A stretch of DNA of 64,000 bases from Chiridota heheva (lineage: Eukaryota; Echinodermata; Holothuroidea; Apodida; Chiridotidae), in the NCBI GenBank assembly GCA_020152595.1, contig JAIGNY010000479.1, positions 40,642-104,641 on the forward strand. The letters are read 5' to 3'. Below, piece after piece: positions 1 to 11,814 of the stretch. The notes below the pieces were generated by a model. It was not told the DNA's origin. It searched no databases and saw only the letters and a list, made by a program, of their open reading frames with translations. How positions within the stretch are numbered: the first letter of the stretch is position 1; every line of letters starts with the position of its first letter. A program made the translations under genes and the position numbers.

Positions 1-3000
1 AAATACCTATAATACTTTATAAACTTTTAAGCCCAAAACATGTGCCAACACATGGAAATACGTGTAAACCCCTGAAAACCTGTGTCAGAACAATGAAAGA
101 GTTATGTGAAAAAGTGTGTCAATGCATGTCTTAATCCTATCAAAGTTGAATGAATTCACAGAATGAAGGGGTTGGCACAAATATCTGTTTTAAGTGCATA
201 TCTAATTCCTTGGAAGAATTGTGTAATACCAAATTTTGAAGCTTGACTTTCCTCATATTATATCTTTTACAAAATGCATATATTATGTTTTTGAATGAAA
301 ATACCTATAATACTTTATAAACTTTTAAGCCCAACACATGTGCCAACACATGGAAATATGTGTAAACCCCTGAAAACCTGTGTCAGAACAATGAAAGAGT
401 TACGTGAAAAAGTGTGTCAATGCATGTCTTAATCCTATCAAAGTTGAATGAATTCACAGAATGAAGGGGTTGGCACAAATATCTGTTTTAAGTGCATATC
501 TAATTCCTTGGAAGAATTGTGTAATACCAAATTTTGAAGCTTGACTTTCCTCATATTATATCTTTTACAAAATGCATATATTATGTTTTTGAATGAAAAT
601 ACCTATAATACTTCATAAACTATTAAGCCAAAATCATGTGCCAACACATGGAAATACGTGTAAACCCCTGAAAACCTGTGTCAGAACAATAAAAGAGTAC
701 TGTGAAAAAGTGTGTCAATGCGTGTCTTAAACTTATCAAAGTCAAATAAATTCACTGTGTGATTGGTACAAATATCTGTTTTAAGTCCATATCTATTTCC
801 TAGGAAGAATTGTGTACTACTAAATTTTGAAAGCTTGACTTTCCTTATATTATATCTTTTACAAAATGCATATATTATGTTTTGGAATAAAAACACCTAT
901 AATACTTTATAAACTTTTAAGCCCAAAACATGTGCCAACACATGGATATACAGGTAAAACCCATGAATTCCTGTGTCAGAACAATGAAAGAGTTATGTGG
1001 AAAAGTGTGTCAATGCATGTCTTAATCCAATCAAACTTAAACAAATTCACTGTGTGGTTGGCACAAATATCTGTTTTAAGTCCATATCTATTTCCTAGGA
1101 AGAATTGTGTAATACCAAATTTTGAAGCCTGACTTTCCTCATATTATGTCTTTTACAAACTACATATTGATGTTCTTGAATGAAAATACCTATAATAAGG
1201 CTTCATAAACTTTTAAGAATAAAACATGTGCCAACACATGAAAATACGTGTAAACCCCTGAAAACCTGTGTCAGAACAATGAAAGAGTTCTGTGAAAAAG
1301 TGTGTCAATGCGTGTCTTAATCCTTTTAAAGTTAAATAAATTCACTGTGTGGTTGGCACAAATATCTGTTTTAAGTCCATATCTATTTCCTAGGAAGAAT
1401 TGTGTAATACCAAATTTTGAAGCCTGACTTTCCTCATATTATGTCTTTTACAAACTACATATTGATGTTCTTGAATGAAAATACCTATAATAAGGCTTCA
1501 TAAACTTTTAAGAATAAAACATGTGCCAACACATGAAAATACGTGTAAACCCCTGAAAACCTGTGTCAGAACAATGAAAGAGTTCTGTGAAAAAGTGTGT
1601 CAATGCGTGTCTTAATCCTTTTAAAGTTAAATAAATTCACTGTGTGGTTGGCACAAATATCTGTTTTAAGTCCATATCTATTTCCTAGAAAGCATTGTGT
1701 AATACCAAATTTTGAAAGCTTGACTTTCCTCATATTATGTCTTTTACAAAATACATATATTATATTTTTAAATGAAAATACCTATAATACTTCATAAACT
1801 TTTAAGCCAAAAGCCTGTGCCAATACATGGAAATACGTGTAAAACCCTCAAAACATGTGTCAGAACAATGAAAGAGTTCTGTGAAAAAGTGTGTCAATGC
1901 ATGTCTTAATCCTATCAAAGTTAAATCAATTCACTGTGTGGTTGGCACAAATATCTGTTTTAAGTCCATATCTATTTCCTAGAAAGCATTGTGTAATACC
2001 AAATTTTGAAAGCTCGACTTTCCTCATATTATGTCTTTTACAAAATACATATATTATATTTTTAAATGAAAATACCTAATACTTCATAAACTTTTAAGCC
2101 AAAAGCCTGTGCCAATACATGGAAATACATGTAAAACCCTCAAAACATGTGTCAGAACAATGAAAGAGTTCTGTGAAAAAGTGTGTCAATGCATGTCTTA
2201 ATCCTATCAAAGTTAAATAAATTCACAGGATCAAGTGATTGGCACAAATATCTGTTTTAGGTTCATATCTCTTTCTTAGGAAGATTTAAGTAATACCAAT
2301 TTTTAAAGCTTGACTTTCCTTATATTATATCTTTTACAAAATACATATATTATGTTTTTGAATGAAAATACCTATAATACTTCATAAACTTTTAAGCCCA
2401 AAACATGTGCCAACACATGGAAATACGTGTAAAACCCTGAAAACCTGTGTCAGAACAATGAAAGAGTCCTGTAAAAAAGTGTGTCAATGCGTGTCTCAAT
2501 CCTATCAAAGTTAAATAAATTCACAGGATGAAGTGGTTGGCACAAATATCTGTTTTAAGTGCATATCTATTTCCTAGGAAGAATAGTGTGATACCAAATT
2601 TTGAAAGCTTGACTTTCCTCATATTATATCTTTTTATAAAATACATATTAATGTTTTTGAATAAAAATACCTATAATACTTTATAAACTTTTAAGCCCAA
2701 AACATGTGCCAACACATGGAAATACGTGTAAACCCCTGAAAACCTGTGTCAGAACAATGAAAGAGTTATGTGAAAAAGTGTGTCAATGCGTGTCTTAATC
2801 CTATCAAACTTAAATAAATGCACTGTGTGGTTGGCACAAATATCTGTTTTTAAGGCCTATCTATTTCCTAGGAAGAATTGTGTAATACCAAATTTTGAAG
2901 CTTGACTTTCCTCATATTATATCTTTTACAAAATACATATATTATGTTTATGAATGAAAATACCTATAATACTTTATAAACTTTTAAGCCAAAATCATGT

Positions 3001-3207
3001 GCCAACACATGGAAATACGTGTAAAACCCTGAAAACCTGTGTCAGAACAATGAAAGAGTTATGTGAAAAAGTGTGTCAATGCGTGTCTTAATCCTATCAA
3101 AGTTAAATAAATTCACAGGATCAAGTGGTTGGCACAAATATCTGTTTTAAGTTCATATCTATTTCCTAGGAAGAATTGTGTAATTTTGAAGCTTGACTTT
3201 CCTCAGA
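1..3207. repeat. 298-bp satellite array, about 10.8 copies, left end outside the window
   Basis: Successive copies begin with TACCTATAATACTT-like sequence near 4, 302, 600, 894, 1187, 1482, 1779, 2073, 2369, 2668 and 2961, so the period is 293-299 bp. Each copy carries the short inverted repeat CATGTGCCAACACATG or a decayed form of it, the words CCTGTGTCAGAACAATG and AAAAGTGTGTCAATG, and an AT-rich end. Copies 1/2, 5/6 and 7/8 are nearly identical pairs, which suggests recent local duplication. The array stops abruptly at about 3207 and is cut by the left window edge. Short frames inside it (such as 866-1132 and 1597-1797) are parts of the unit and are not called as genes. Confidence 0.95.
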
Positions 3208-4086
3208 ATTATTACTTTTAATACTGAACAAGTAGAGAAAGTTACTGGTTTACATGGTCTCTTAAAGAGATAATTATATTTTACATCTTTATCTAAAACC
3301 AGTGGCATATCTAAAAGGAAGGAAAAAGGCCTTGTCAGGAATTTCCAAAAATCCAGAAATTTTGCACAACAGAAAAATCAGTATGTTGAATTGTTTTGGT
3401 AATCCTGATGAAAGCCATCTTGAGAAAAATTAATAGAATATTTCCGAAAATTGAATCTTTAAGTTAGGCCTACTTTGCTGGTTAGAGTTATCAAGTTATT
3501 TCTTAACATTTTAGATGTTTGTCCTCAAATTATCTTACTCAAAAACTCCAAAGCTTTCCTTAAAATATCATAACTTGTCCTAAAGATTTCTGAAGTATCT
3601 TTTCTAAAAAATATGCAACATTTTCCCAAAAACTTCTCAGGTTTTCCTTAAAATATCTTAATTTTCTTTAAAATGTTCTTATTTTCTCCTCAAAATACCC
3701 AAAGTTATTTTCCTCAAATTTCAAAATTCTCAAAGTATTTCTCTTAGAATTTCATTTCTTCTGTGTGTAGGGAAGGGAGGGTAAACTGGGATTTTATTTA
3801 TGATCCCCACTCCCCCTTCCTTCAAAAAAGTATAGCTAAGTCACTGCCTGATTCACTGGGTAACTCTATTGTGTTTCAGCAAGTTTAGTGTAATCCTGCT
3901 TTCTTTAAACAAAAACCACAGTTCACACCTCTCCACTGTCAGAGACCACAACAATCCAGCAGGTAGTGCATAATAAGGCAAAGAAAGCCAAGCAGGAAGT
4001 CACAACAAAGGCTTCTGTGGAGATCAGTTTAGTAAAATTAAGTAAACCTATGTTATAGGTACATGTAGCTTGCACAGAGCAGTGTC
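3208..4086. other. AT-rich stretch without a recognisable gene
   Basis: No coding region, RNA gene or clear repeat is seen. Between about 3530 and 3760 there is a degenerate run of words like TCCTCAAAAT and CCTTAAAATATCTT, probably an old low-complexity repeat. Confidence 0.6.
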
Positions 4087-4210
4087 CATCTTAATTGACC
4101 ATCAAAGTTAGATAAATTCACTGTGTGGTTGGCACAAATATCTGTTTTAAGTTCATATCTATTTCCTAGAAAGAATTGTGTTATACCAAATTTTGAAGCT
4201 TGACTTTTCT
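4087..4210. repeat. Orphan partial copy of the 298-bp satellite
   Basis: This stretch matches the second half of the satellite unit, including GTTGGCACAAATATCTG, CATATCTATTTCCTAG and CCAAATTTTGAAGCTTGAC, but stands alone about 880 bp right of the array end. It is in the same orientation as the array. It may be a transposed fragment or a remnant of a once longer array interrupted by an insertion. Confidence 0.9.
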
Positions 4211-4314
4211 TTAAATTATTTTGTTAATATACACCGTATGTTGAGTCAAAATTTTGAATACATTTTAAGTTTTAGTTTCACTAAAAATCTATTACATTGG
4301 AGCTGAAAGTCATG

Positions 4315-4460
4315 TGCACAGGTAATGGAACCGGGGAGGGAATTTGGCAGGAGCTAGGGCATGTACCCCCCCACTTTTCTGAAAAATGACAAGCGAAGAG
4401 TCCCCCTTTCAAAAGTGAAAAGTGCAGGCCCTCAATAACAGTTGAAGGTGCATTACTGGT
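4315..4460 (+). repeat. Dispersed repeat, family A (GGGGGCA...CCCCCCACTTTTCT type)
   Basis: The block reads GGTAATGGAACCGGGGAGG, then GGGCATGTACCCCCCC, ACTTTTCTGAAAAATGAC and CCCCCTTTCAAAAGTG. The same order of words occurs at 62520-62700 (+) and, reverse-complemented, at 24110-24300; 61860-62040 shares the inner part. No coding capacity or terminal structure is visible, so the class is unknown; a non-autonomous element is an inference. Confidence 0.6.
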
Positions 4461-4904
4461 GGCATGCGCAGCTTTGAAAAAATGAAATTAAGTGCCCTTT
4501 TAAAATGAAGTTCTGCATTAACTCTGTTGATTTGGATTCACTATATCTACAGACTGGAGGACATATGTCTATGACTTAAGAAGTAGCCCCTAAGAGGCTG
4601 TGCCACCCTCACCTAAGCTTCCTATGCACCCCTGGTCATGTGGTTATTCAAACTTTCATGATTGACTTCTCTCACAAGATACGTAGAGTGAATGTTTGGT
4701 TCCATTCAATAATTACACAGTAGGAACTTATGAAGAATGTAGTGTCAACTAAATGTACAAGGCATAAAGAGGCAATAAATTAAAATAACATTAAAAATCT
4801 CTGATAATTGGATGTGCAAGATTCACAAGTTTTATTGGTTTACCTTTATTATGCAGCTACACTACTAAAATTTGCATGCTTTTTCATATATTGTGAACAT
4901 TAAT
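4461..4904. other. No feature recognised
   Basis: AT-rich unique-looking sequence with no convincing open frame, RNA gene or tandem repeat. Confidence 0.5.
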
Positions 4905-5079
4905 TTAAGTTTGTCCAGTAGCGTGGCTAGGCACTGGCATTTGGGAGGGAGGAGGGGAGTTTGGCAGGGTTTTGCGGGGAAGAGGTTAATGATGCAATTA
5001 ATAATTACAATATATTGTGAAACTTGGGGCTCATGCCTCCGCCCTCTCTGGCTATGCCCCCGTCTCCTCTGGCTATGCC
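4905..5079. repeat. Transposon-like fragment with GTGGCTAGG / GGCTATGCC ends
   Basis: It begins with CAGTAGCGTGGCTAGGCAC followed by a G-rich run, and ends with two copies of CTCTGGCTATGCC. These ends resemble each other in inverted orientation and resemble the ACCAGTGGCATAGCCAG words at 27717 and 29171. It looks like a decayed non-autonomous element; no gene is visible. Confidence 0.4.
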
Positions 5080-5398
5080 TCTGAGTTTATTTTAAGACTG
5101 TTTGTAGTATTAGTGAAGTAATTTATAAACTTGTTTTATATTGTGCTATTTTCATCCAACCCCTCTAGAAATATCAATTAAACCAGCCTACTTTTTGCAT
5201 TACAAAAATATGCAGATCATGTCATGCACATACATGCTTCTAAGTTTATTATAAGACTGTTTGTAGTATAGTTGAAGTGATTTATAAAATTGTTTTCTAT
5301 TGTGCTATTTTCATCCAACCCCACATTAGAAATATCAATGAAACCAGCCTACTTTTTGCATTACAAAAATATGCAGATCATGTCATGCACATACATGC
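5080..5398. repeat. Tandem duplication, two copies of about 160 bp
   Basis: Copies at about 5080-5237 and 5238-5398 share AAGACTGTTTGTAGTAT, TTGTGCTATTTTCATCCAAC, CCAGCCTACTTTTTGCATT and ATGCAGATCATGTCATGCAC with only a few substitutions and small indels. The function is unknown; the high identity suggests a recent duplication. Confidence 0.9.
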
Positions 5399-6634
5399 AG
5401 TCATGGAGCTTCATGGTACAATTTCCTCCTATTCAACTTAGCAGAGCTACAGACTAGTTGTTGCCTCCACAATAAACTTTGGGAATTGGACAGTCACAAT
5501 GGCAGCCATTTCTAAGAAATCTGAGCAAAGCTCTTTGTTTACAAACAAATCCTAGACTGTTTGCTTTCATGCTTGAGTGAGTTTGGTGATTTGACTTACA
5601 AGATTAGTGGCTGTTATTAGATTATGCTACATGTGTTAAATTTAAAACCTTGTTTTGTGTTAAAAGGAATCCATGGTAGCATAGGCCCCTAGCATAGGTA
5701 GCTAGAAAATTTAATTGGAAGGCAATGATTTGTGTGTGGGGTAAAGAGGTGGGAGGGGGGAGGGGCAAGGATGAACATCCTCTTAATTATATAGATAATT
5801 AAGGATGTTTTGTATTCTTAAATACAAAATAAAAGATCATTTTGAGAAGGGAAAGAAGAGGGGAGGAGGGGGGGACAAGTGTATAATTGCCCCAATGGTG
5901 AGTTGTGCATATGCATGGTAGATATCTCCAAAGGAACTTGAATATAATTATGTAGCATTTATGTTGATTTTTGTTAGTGCTTAACTGCTCTCCTTCTTTA
6001 AGTATTTCATTGCAAAAGTTAATATACAAAACAAATGAATTAAATCAGAAACCAGCCCTGGCTGAATGGCAGCATTGAATGCCGGCATGAATCCCACCCA
6101 TAATCAGAGGTGTAAGAATCAGGAGGCAGAGGGAAACTTTCCCCTATGAGAGAAATTTTGAAATCATTATTGGATATTTGGGTTAAATTTTCAGAGGCAT
6201 TGTCCAAAAGTTCCTGGAAAACTCACCCCAAAAAATCTAGCAGCAACTTTTGATGGAAACTTTATTAACTACTGCAATTTTTCCACTTGTCACCAGGAAA
6301 TATGGGGGAGTATTTATCCCCTGAGAAGTGACCTTTCCTATGCCCCTGGGTTTAATTTAATACTTGTTCAATATTTTCATTTCATAAAAGTATTAACATT
6401 CAGAAAATTTAGTAAAAGGAACATAATTTATATCAAGATATCAATATTTGTTGAATTTAAGGCATTTATTTTCACTGTATATGTTAACGAAAAAATAATT
6501 TTCTTAACTCTACATTGCGTTTTAACTAGCCTTTCAGGTATGTGAATGTACCTCATGTGCCTACATGCCTTTTGATGCATTGCTAATCCCAAAACAAAAG
6601 TCTATAACCATTATTTGGATACAATTATTATCAT
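5399..6634. other. No gene recognised
   Basis: Apart from the paired hairpins at 5774-5829 this AT-rich stretch shows G-rich runs (5740-5765, 5855-5875) but no coding region or RNA gene that I can support. Confidence 0.5.
5774..5829. other. Two adjacent hairpins
   Basis: AACATCCTCTTAATTAT pairs with ATAATTAAGGATGTT across ATAG, with a 2-nt bulge. It is followed directly by TTTTGTATT-CTTA-AATACAAAA (5808-5829), a perfect 9-bp stem with a 4-nt loop. This could be the tip of a small foldback element or chance in AT-rich DNA. Confidence 0.7.
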
Positions 6635-6770
<136 letters not shown>

Positions 6771-8090
6771 ATTTTGATGCATGATTGCAAACTGTAATGA
6801 AATCATTGTTATGGAAAACTTGAATTAAACCACTGACAATAATTAGAAAATAAGAAAGAGAAAATTTACCTGTAACATGAAATGAGAAAGAGAAACAAAT
6901 ATGAATTTTCTTCACTGTGAAAAAATTTAGGTAAGATATATCAGTACAATATGCTATACTGTACATATTCGGACAATAAACTAAAATTTAAATGAAGATA
7001 TCATAAAATCATCAATTACCCAAATTTGCTGATGATATTTTAAAATAGGCCCAATTTGGTAATAACTTTGACCCTAGCAAATTTCCACTTTCCAATAATT
7101 ATCGTTTGCCCCAGTGACATGTCTTAGGTGGGATATTGGGTGCTTTATTATTCTCCAGAAGTGAGAAATCCTCCCCCTACCCCACCCCCATATTTTGTCA
7201 GTCACAAATTAAAAAAATCTACATATCAAGTGACTCATGGAGAACAGACTGACAGAGATATTGATATTAATTATTTATATCAACTAACTTATCTTAACAA
7301 AACTCTTCCAGCTTGCATAAAAAATCTTCAATTTTGGACCAAAAACCATTGATTTTGAGCAAAAAAGCTTCAATTCTGTCTGAGACCATCATCTTCACTT
7401 TTAAACTAACTCAAAAAATTCTCAATTTTTGTAATAAAATGTTTCAATTTAAGGCCAAAAACTCTAATTAAGAGCCAAAAATATTTTGCACAAAGATAAT
7501 CCATTCTGAACTAAATGTCAAGTCACAAACTTTACAAATGATTTAGGGGGAAAGTTTAAATTTAGGGAAATAAATTTTCAATTTTGGACCAAAATTTTTC
7601 AATTTTGGACCAAAAATGTTCAAGTTTGTTTGAAACAAATAGTACAATTTTGGGCCAATAGTCTTTAAGTTTGGACTGCAATCCAACTTTTAGAGACTAT
7701 TAATTTTGAACCAATTTAGGGAGAAGAAATTGATAGTAGATACAAAATAAATAATGGGTTTACCCCCCCCTCAAAGGTAATTAAAAGCTAGATATGACCC
7801 TGGTTGTCCCTCCTCCCCACCCCACCCACCCTGGCATTTAAAGCTAGTGTATAATATATAATATACTTCAAGTAATAAAACTTAAGTTACAATGAACATC
7901 TACCTGCAAGCATTATGGTCATAATGACCACCATGATGAATCAAAGTTGGCTCACCTGCCTAACTTGCCACTGTCAGTATTTTAGCAAAGACTCATAAAA
8001 AGTTATCTCTTTTAATGATATTAAATTGGTGGCAGTATTTCTTCAAGAATAGTCCAGTGGCTAAATAAAATTTTGTGTCCTGTGAAATCA
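6771..8090. other. AT-rich stretch with degenerate TTCAATTTTGGACC repeats
   Basis: Between about 7310 and 7700 words such as TTCAATTTTGGACCAAAA recur at irregular spacing, suggesting a decayed tandem repeat with units of roughly 28 bp. Similar texture occurs at 38090-38280. No gene is supported. Confidence 0.5.
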
Positions 8091-8336
8091 CGTTTTGTCA
8101 CGTGTTCATGACACAGGTTTTCTCTTGTTTCATGTATGACACGCATTGTCCTATTCGACACAGGAAAACCTGTGAAGTGTAGTTTCCATGTTTTACGTGT
8201 AAAAGTGTGTCAATCAGTGTTTTCTGTGGAATGAGTGAGAAAGAGTGTCAAACAGTGGCAAATACCAGGGATTATCCTGTGTTTTCATGCGTGTTAATGC
8301 ATGAAATTGGAACAGCTGACACAGGTTTTTTTGTAA
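8091..8336. other. Short segment with CACAGG/CCTGTG inverted repeats next to the 63-bp array
   Basis: ACACAGGTTTTCTC near 8110 faces CACAGGAAAACCTGTG near 8160, the latter itself a 6-bp stem with AAAA loop. The word AAAAGTGTGTCAAT is shared with the 298-bp satellite. It may be a rearranged satellite relic; the evidence is limited to these words. Confidence 0.35.
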
Positions 8337-9315
8337 GGGTTATGGTCCCAAGTGCCTGGAGTGATGTACCATTTGTGGTAAAGCTGCAGAAATCTTCAGT
8401 CCCTATGGTCCCTAGTGCCTGGAGTGATGTACCATTGGTGGTAAAGCTGCAGAAATCTTCAGTCCTTATGGTCCCTAGTGCCTGGAGTGAAGTGCCATTG
8501 GTGGTAAAGCTGCAGAAATCTTCAGTCCTCATGGTCCCTAGTGCCTGGAGTGATGTGCCATTGGTGCTAAAGCTGCAGAAACCTTCAGTCCTTATGGTCT
8601 CTAGTGCCTGGAGTGATGTGCCATTGGTGGTAAAGCTGCAGAAATCTTCAGTCCCTATGGTCCCTAGTGCCTAGAGTGATGTACCATTGGTGGTAAAGCT
8701 GCAGAAATCTTCAGTCCTTATGGTCCCTAGTGCCTGGAGTGATGTACCATTGGTGGTAAAGCTGCAGAAATCTTCAGTCCTTATGGTCCCTAGTGCCTGG
8801 AGTGATGTACCATTGGTGGTAAAGCTGCAGAAATCTTCAGTCCTTATGGTCCCTAGTGCCTGGAGTGATGTACCATTGGTGGTAAAGCTGCAGAAATCTT
8901 CAGTCCTTATGGTCCCTAGTGCCTGGAGTGATGTACCATTGGTGGTAAAGCTGCAGAAATCTTCAGTCCTTATGGTCCCTAGTGCCTGGAGTGATGTACC
9001 ATTGGTGGTAAAGCTGCAGAAATCTTCAGTCCTTATGGTCCCTAGTGCCTGGAGTGATGTACCATTGGTGGTAAAGCTGCAGAAATCTTCAGTCCTTATG
9101 GTCCCTAGTGCCTGGAGTGATGTACCATTGGTGGTAAAGCTGCAGAAATCTTCAGTCCTTATGGTCCCTAGTGCCTGAAGTGATGTATCATTGGTGGTAA
9201 AGCTGCAGAAATCTTCAGTCCTTGTGGTCCCTAGTGCCTGGAGTGATGTACCATTGGTGGTAAAGTTGCAGAAATCTTTAGTCCTTATGGTCCCTAGTGC
9301 CTGGAGTGATGGCTG
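8337..9315. repeat. 63-bp minisatellite, about 15.5 copies
   Basis: Each unit includes TGGTCCCTAGTGCCTGGAG, TGATGTACCATTGGTGG and AAGCTGCAGAAATCTTCAGT. Successive AGTCC positions lie 63 bp apart (8461, 8524, 8587 and so on). Because 63 is a multiple of three, long frames stay open: on the plus strand a 21-residue peptide repeat beginning VPSAWSDVP, on the minus strand one with TEDFCSFTTNG. One plus-strand unit has a stop near 8671. Open frames on both strands and no start or splice context make coding unlikely. Confidence 0.96.
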
Positions 9316-9344
9316 GAGAATGTGATGTGTGATATACTGTTGTT

Positions 9345-10694
9345 TACATAGACTGAATCCTAGTGTAAGTGCCGTAGCAGACTGGCAAAGAAGACTGAAT
9401 CCTAGTGTAAGTGCCGTGGCAGACTGGCAAAGAAGACTGAACCCTACTGTAAGTGCCGTGGCAGACTTGCAAAGAAGGCTGAATTCTAGTGTAAGGGCCG
9501 TGGTAGACTGGCAAAGAAGACTGAATCCTAGTGTAAGTGCCATGGCAGACTTGCAAAGAAGACTGAATCCTAGTGTAAGTGACGAGGCAGACTGGCAAAG
9601 AAGACTGAATCCTAGTGTAAGTGCCATGGCAGACTGGCAAAGAAGACTGAATCCTAGTGTAAGGGCCGTGGTAGACTGGCAAAGAAGACTGAATCCTAGT
9701 GTAAGTGCCGTGGCAGACTTGCAAAGAAGACTGAATCCCTAGTGTAAGTGCCGAGGCAGACTGGCAAAGAAGACTGAATCCTAGTGTAAGTGCCATGGCA
9801 GACTGGCAAAGAAGACTGAATCCTAGTGTAAGTGCCGTGACAGACTGGCAAAGAAGACTGAATCCTAGTGTAAGTGCCGTAGCAGACTGGCAAAGAAGAC
9901 TGAATCCTAGTGTAAGTGCCGTGGCAGACTTGCAAAGAAGACTGAATTCTAGTGTAAGTGACGAGGCAGACTGGCAAAGAAGACTGAATCCTAGTGTAAG
10001 TGACGAGGCAGACTGGCAAAGAAGACTGAATCCTAGTGTAAGTGCCATGGCAGACTGGCAAAGAAGACTGAATCCTAGTGTAAGTGCCGTGACAGACTGG
10101 CAAAGAAGACTGAATCCAGTGTAAGTGCCGTAGCAGACTGGCAAAGAAGACTGAATCCTAGTGTAAGTGCCGTGGCAGACTTGCAAAGAAGACTGAATTC
10201 TAGTGTAAGTGCCATGGCAGACTGGCAAAGAAGACTGAATCCTACTGTAAGTGCAGTGGCAGACTTGCAAAGAAGACTGAATTCTAGTGTAAGGGCCGTG
10301 GTAGACTGGCAAAGAAGACTGAATCCTAGTGTAAGTGCCGTGGCAGACTTGCAAAGAAGACTGAATCCTAGTGTAAGTGACGAGGCAGACTGGCAAAGAA
10401 GACTGAATCCTAGTGTAAGTGCCATGGCAGACTGGCAAAGAAGACTGAATCCTAGTGTAAGTGCCGTGACAGACTGGCAAAGAAGACTGAATCCTAGTGT
10501 AAGTGCCGTGGCAGACTGGCAAAGAAGACTGAATCCTAGTGTAAGTGCCGTGGCAGACTGGCAAAGAAGACTGAATCCTAGTGTAAGTGCCGTGAGCAGA
10601 CTGGCAAAGAAGACTGAATCCTAGTGTAAGTGCCGTAGCAGACTGGCAAAGAAGACTGAATCCTAGTGTAAGTGCCGTGACAGACTGGCAAAGA
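9345..10694. repeat. 42-bp minisatellite, about 32 copies, with higher-order structure
   Basis: The unit contains AGACTGAATCCTAGTGTAAG, TGCCGTGGCAGACTGG and CAAAGA. Variants (GCCGTAGC, GCCATGGC, GACGAGGC, GCCGTGAC, and TTG versus TGG after GAC) recur in the same order several times, giving a repeat of 5-6 units. Single-base indels near 9739, 10118 and 10593 break the reading frames, so the peptides (RRLNPSVSAVADWQ on plus, HGTYTRIQSSLPVC on minus) are not taken as protein. Confidence 0.96.
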
Positions 10695-11022
10695 GTGAAA
10701 ATTGCTGGTTTGGGAAAGAAACCATGTTTTATTTGATAGTGCAAAGGATAAAAACTCATAAAATACCTGTTCACATCTTTGTACAACCAAGTCAACCAAA
10801 AGCTGGTGAGCGTCCAATCAGAAACCAGACATCAATGCAGTCAGCCAATAGCAACAAGCTTAAGGAGGAAACTGTTCAGCAAACCTAAAATGGAGGACAG
10901 CACTCATTGATTCTGAGAGCCATCTCATGCTACTGTACAGGAACAGAGCAGAGATAAATTGCTGCACCTATAAAACAAATAAGAAATAGCGGGTTAGTGA
11001 TGCTCCTACATACCTCCAACAT
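10695..11022. other. No feature recognised between two arrays
   Basis: About 330 bp of unique-looking sequence between the 42-bp and 97-bp arrays. No supported coding region. Confidence 0.5.
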
Positions 11023-11590
11023 TGAACTAAAGGAACTACAAGAAATGAAGCCCCTTGGGGCAGACTGATAACATGTTGCTTACTGTATTAAGCCACTTTC
11101 CCTTTCCCCCCCCCAGCTCCAAAATGTAACTAAAGGAACTACAGGAAATGAAGTCCCTTGGGGCAGACTGATAACATGTTGCTTACTGTATTAAGCCACT
11201 GCCCCCCCCACCCCAAAATGTAACTAAAGGAACTACAGGAAATGAAGTCCCTTGGGGCAGACTGATAACATGTTGCTTACTGTATTAAACGACTGCCTCC
11301 CGCCCCCACCTCCAAAATGTAACTAAAGGAACTACAGGAAATGAAGTCCCTTGGGGCAGACTGATAACATGTTGCTTACTGTATTAAGCCACTGCCCCCA
11401 CCTCCAAAATGTAACTAAAGGAACTACAGGAAATGAAGTCCCTTGGGGCAGACTGATAACATGTTGCTTACTGTATTAAGCCACTGCCTCCTGCCCCCAC
11501 CTCCAACATTGAACTAAAGGAACTACAGGAAATGAAGTCCCTTGGGGCAGACTGATAACATGTTGCTTACTGTATTAAGCTACTGCCCCG
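11023..11590. repeat. Tandem repeat of about 97 bp, six copies
   Basis: Each copy has AACTAAAGGAACTACAGGAA, ATGAAGTCCCTTGGGGCAGA and CTGATAACATGTTGCTTACT followed by a variable C-rich spacer. Copies begin near 11024, 11130, 11222, 11323, 11412 and 11512; the length differences lie mainly in the C-rich part. No coding potential is claimed. Confidence 0.95.
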
Positions 11591-11814
11591 CCTCCCCATG
11601 ACCTGTACTTTCCCCCCTTTTCTCTGAAAATTGTGAATAAATGCACCATTCTTACCACACAGTAATCTTCAATGCAGCTATTTGAATAATTTACAAATCC
11701 AAGCTTCTGCAAATAAATGCATTCACATATAAAATGTAACAACAAATGCTACTATAGGTGCTACACTCTGCAGGTGTTTGTGGTAGTTGGTGTATCTGTT
11801 TGAAAAATCAGACT

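Noticed and set aside
9344..10795. A 483-codon minus-strand frame reading HGTYTRIQSSLPVC repeats
   Set aside because: It is produced by the 42-bp unit without minus stops and switches peptide type at indels; plus frames are open as well.
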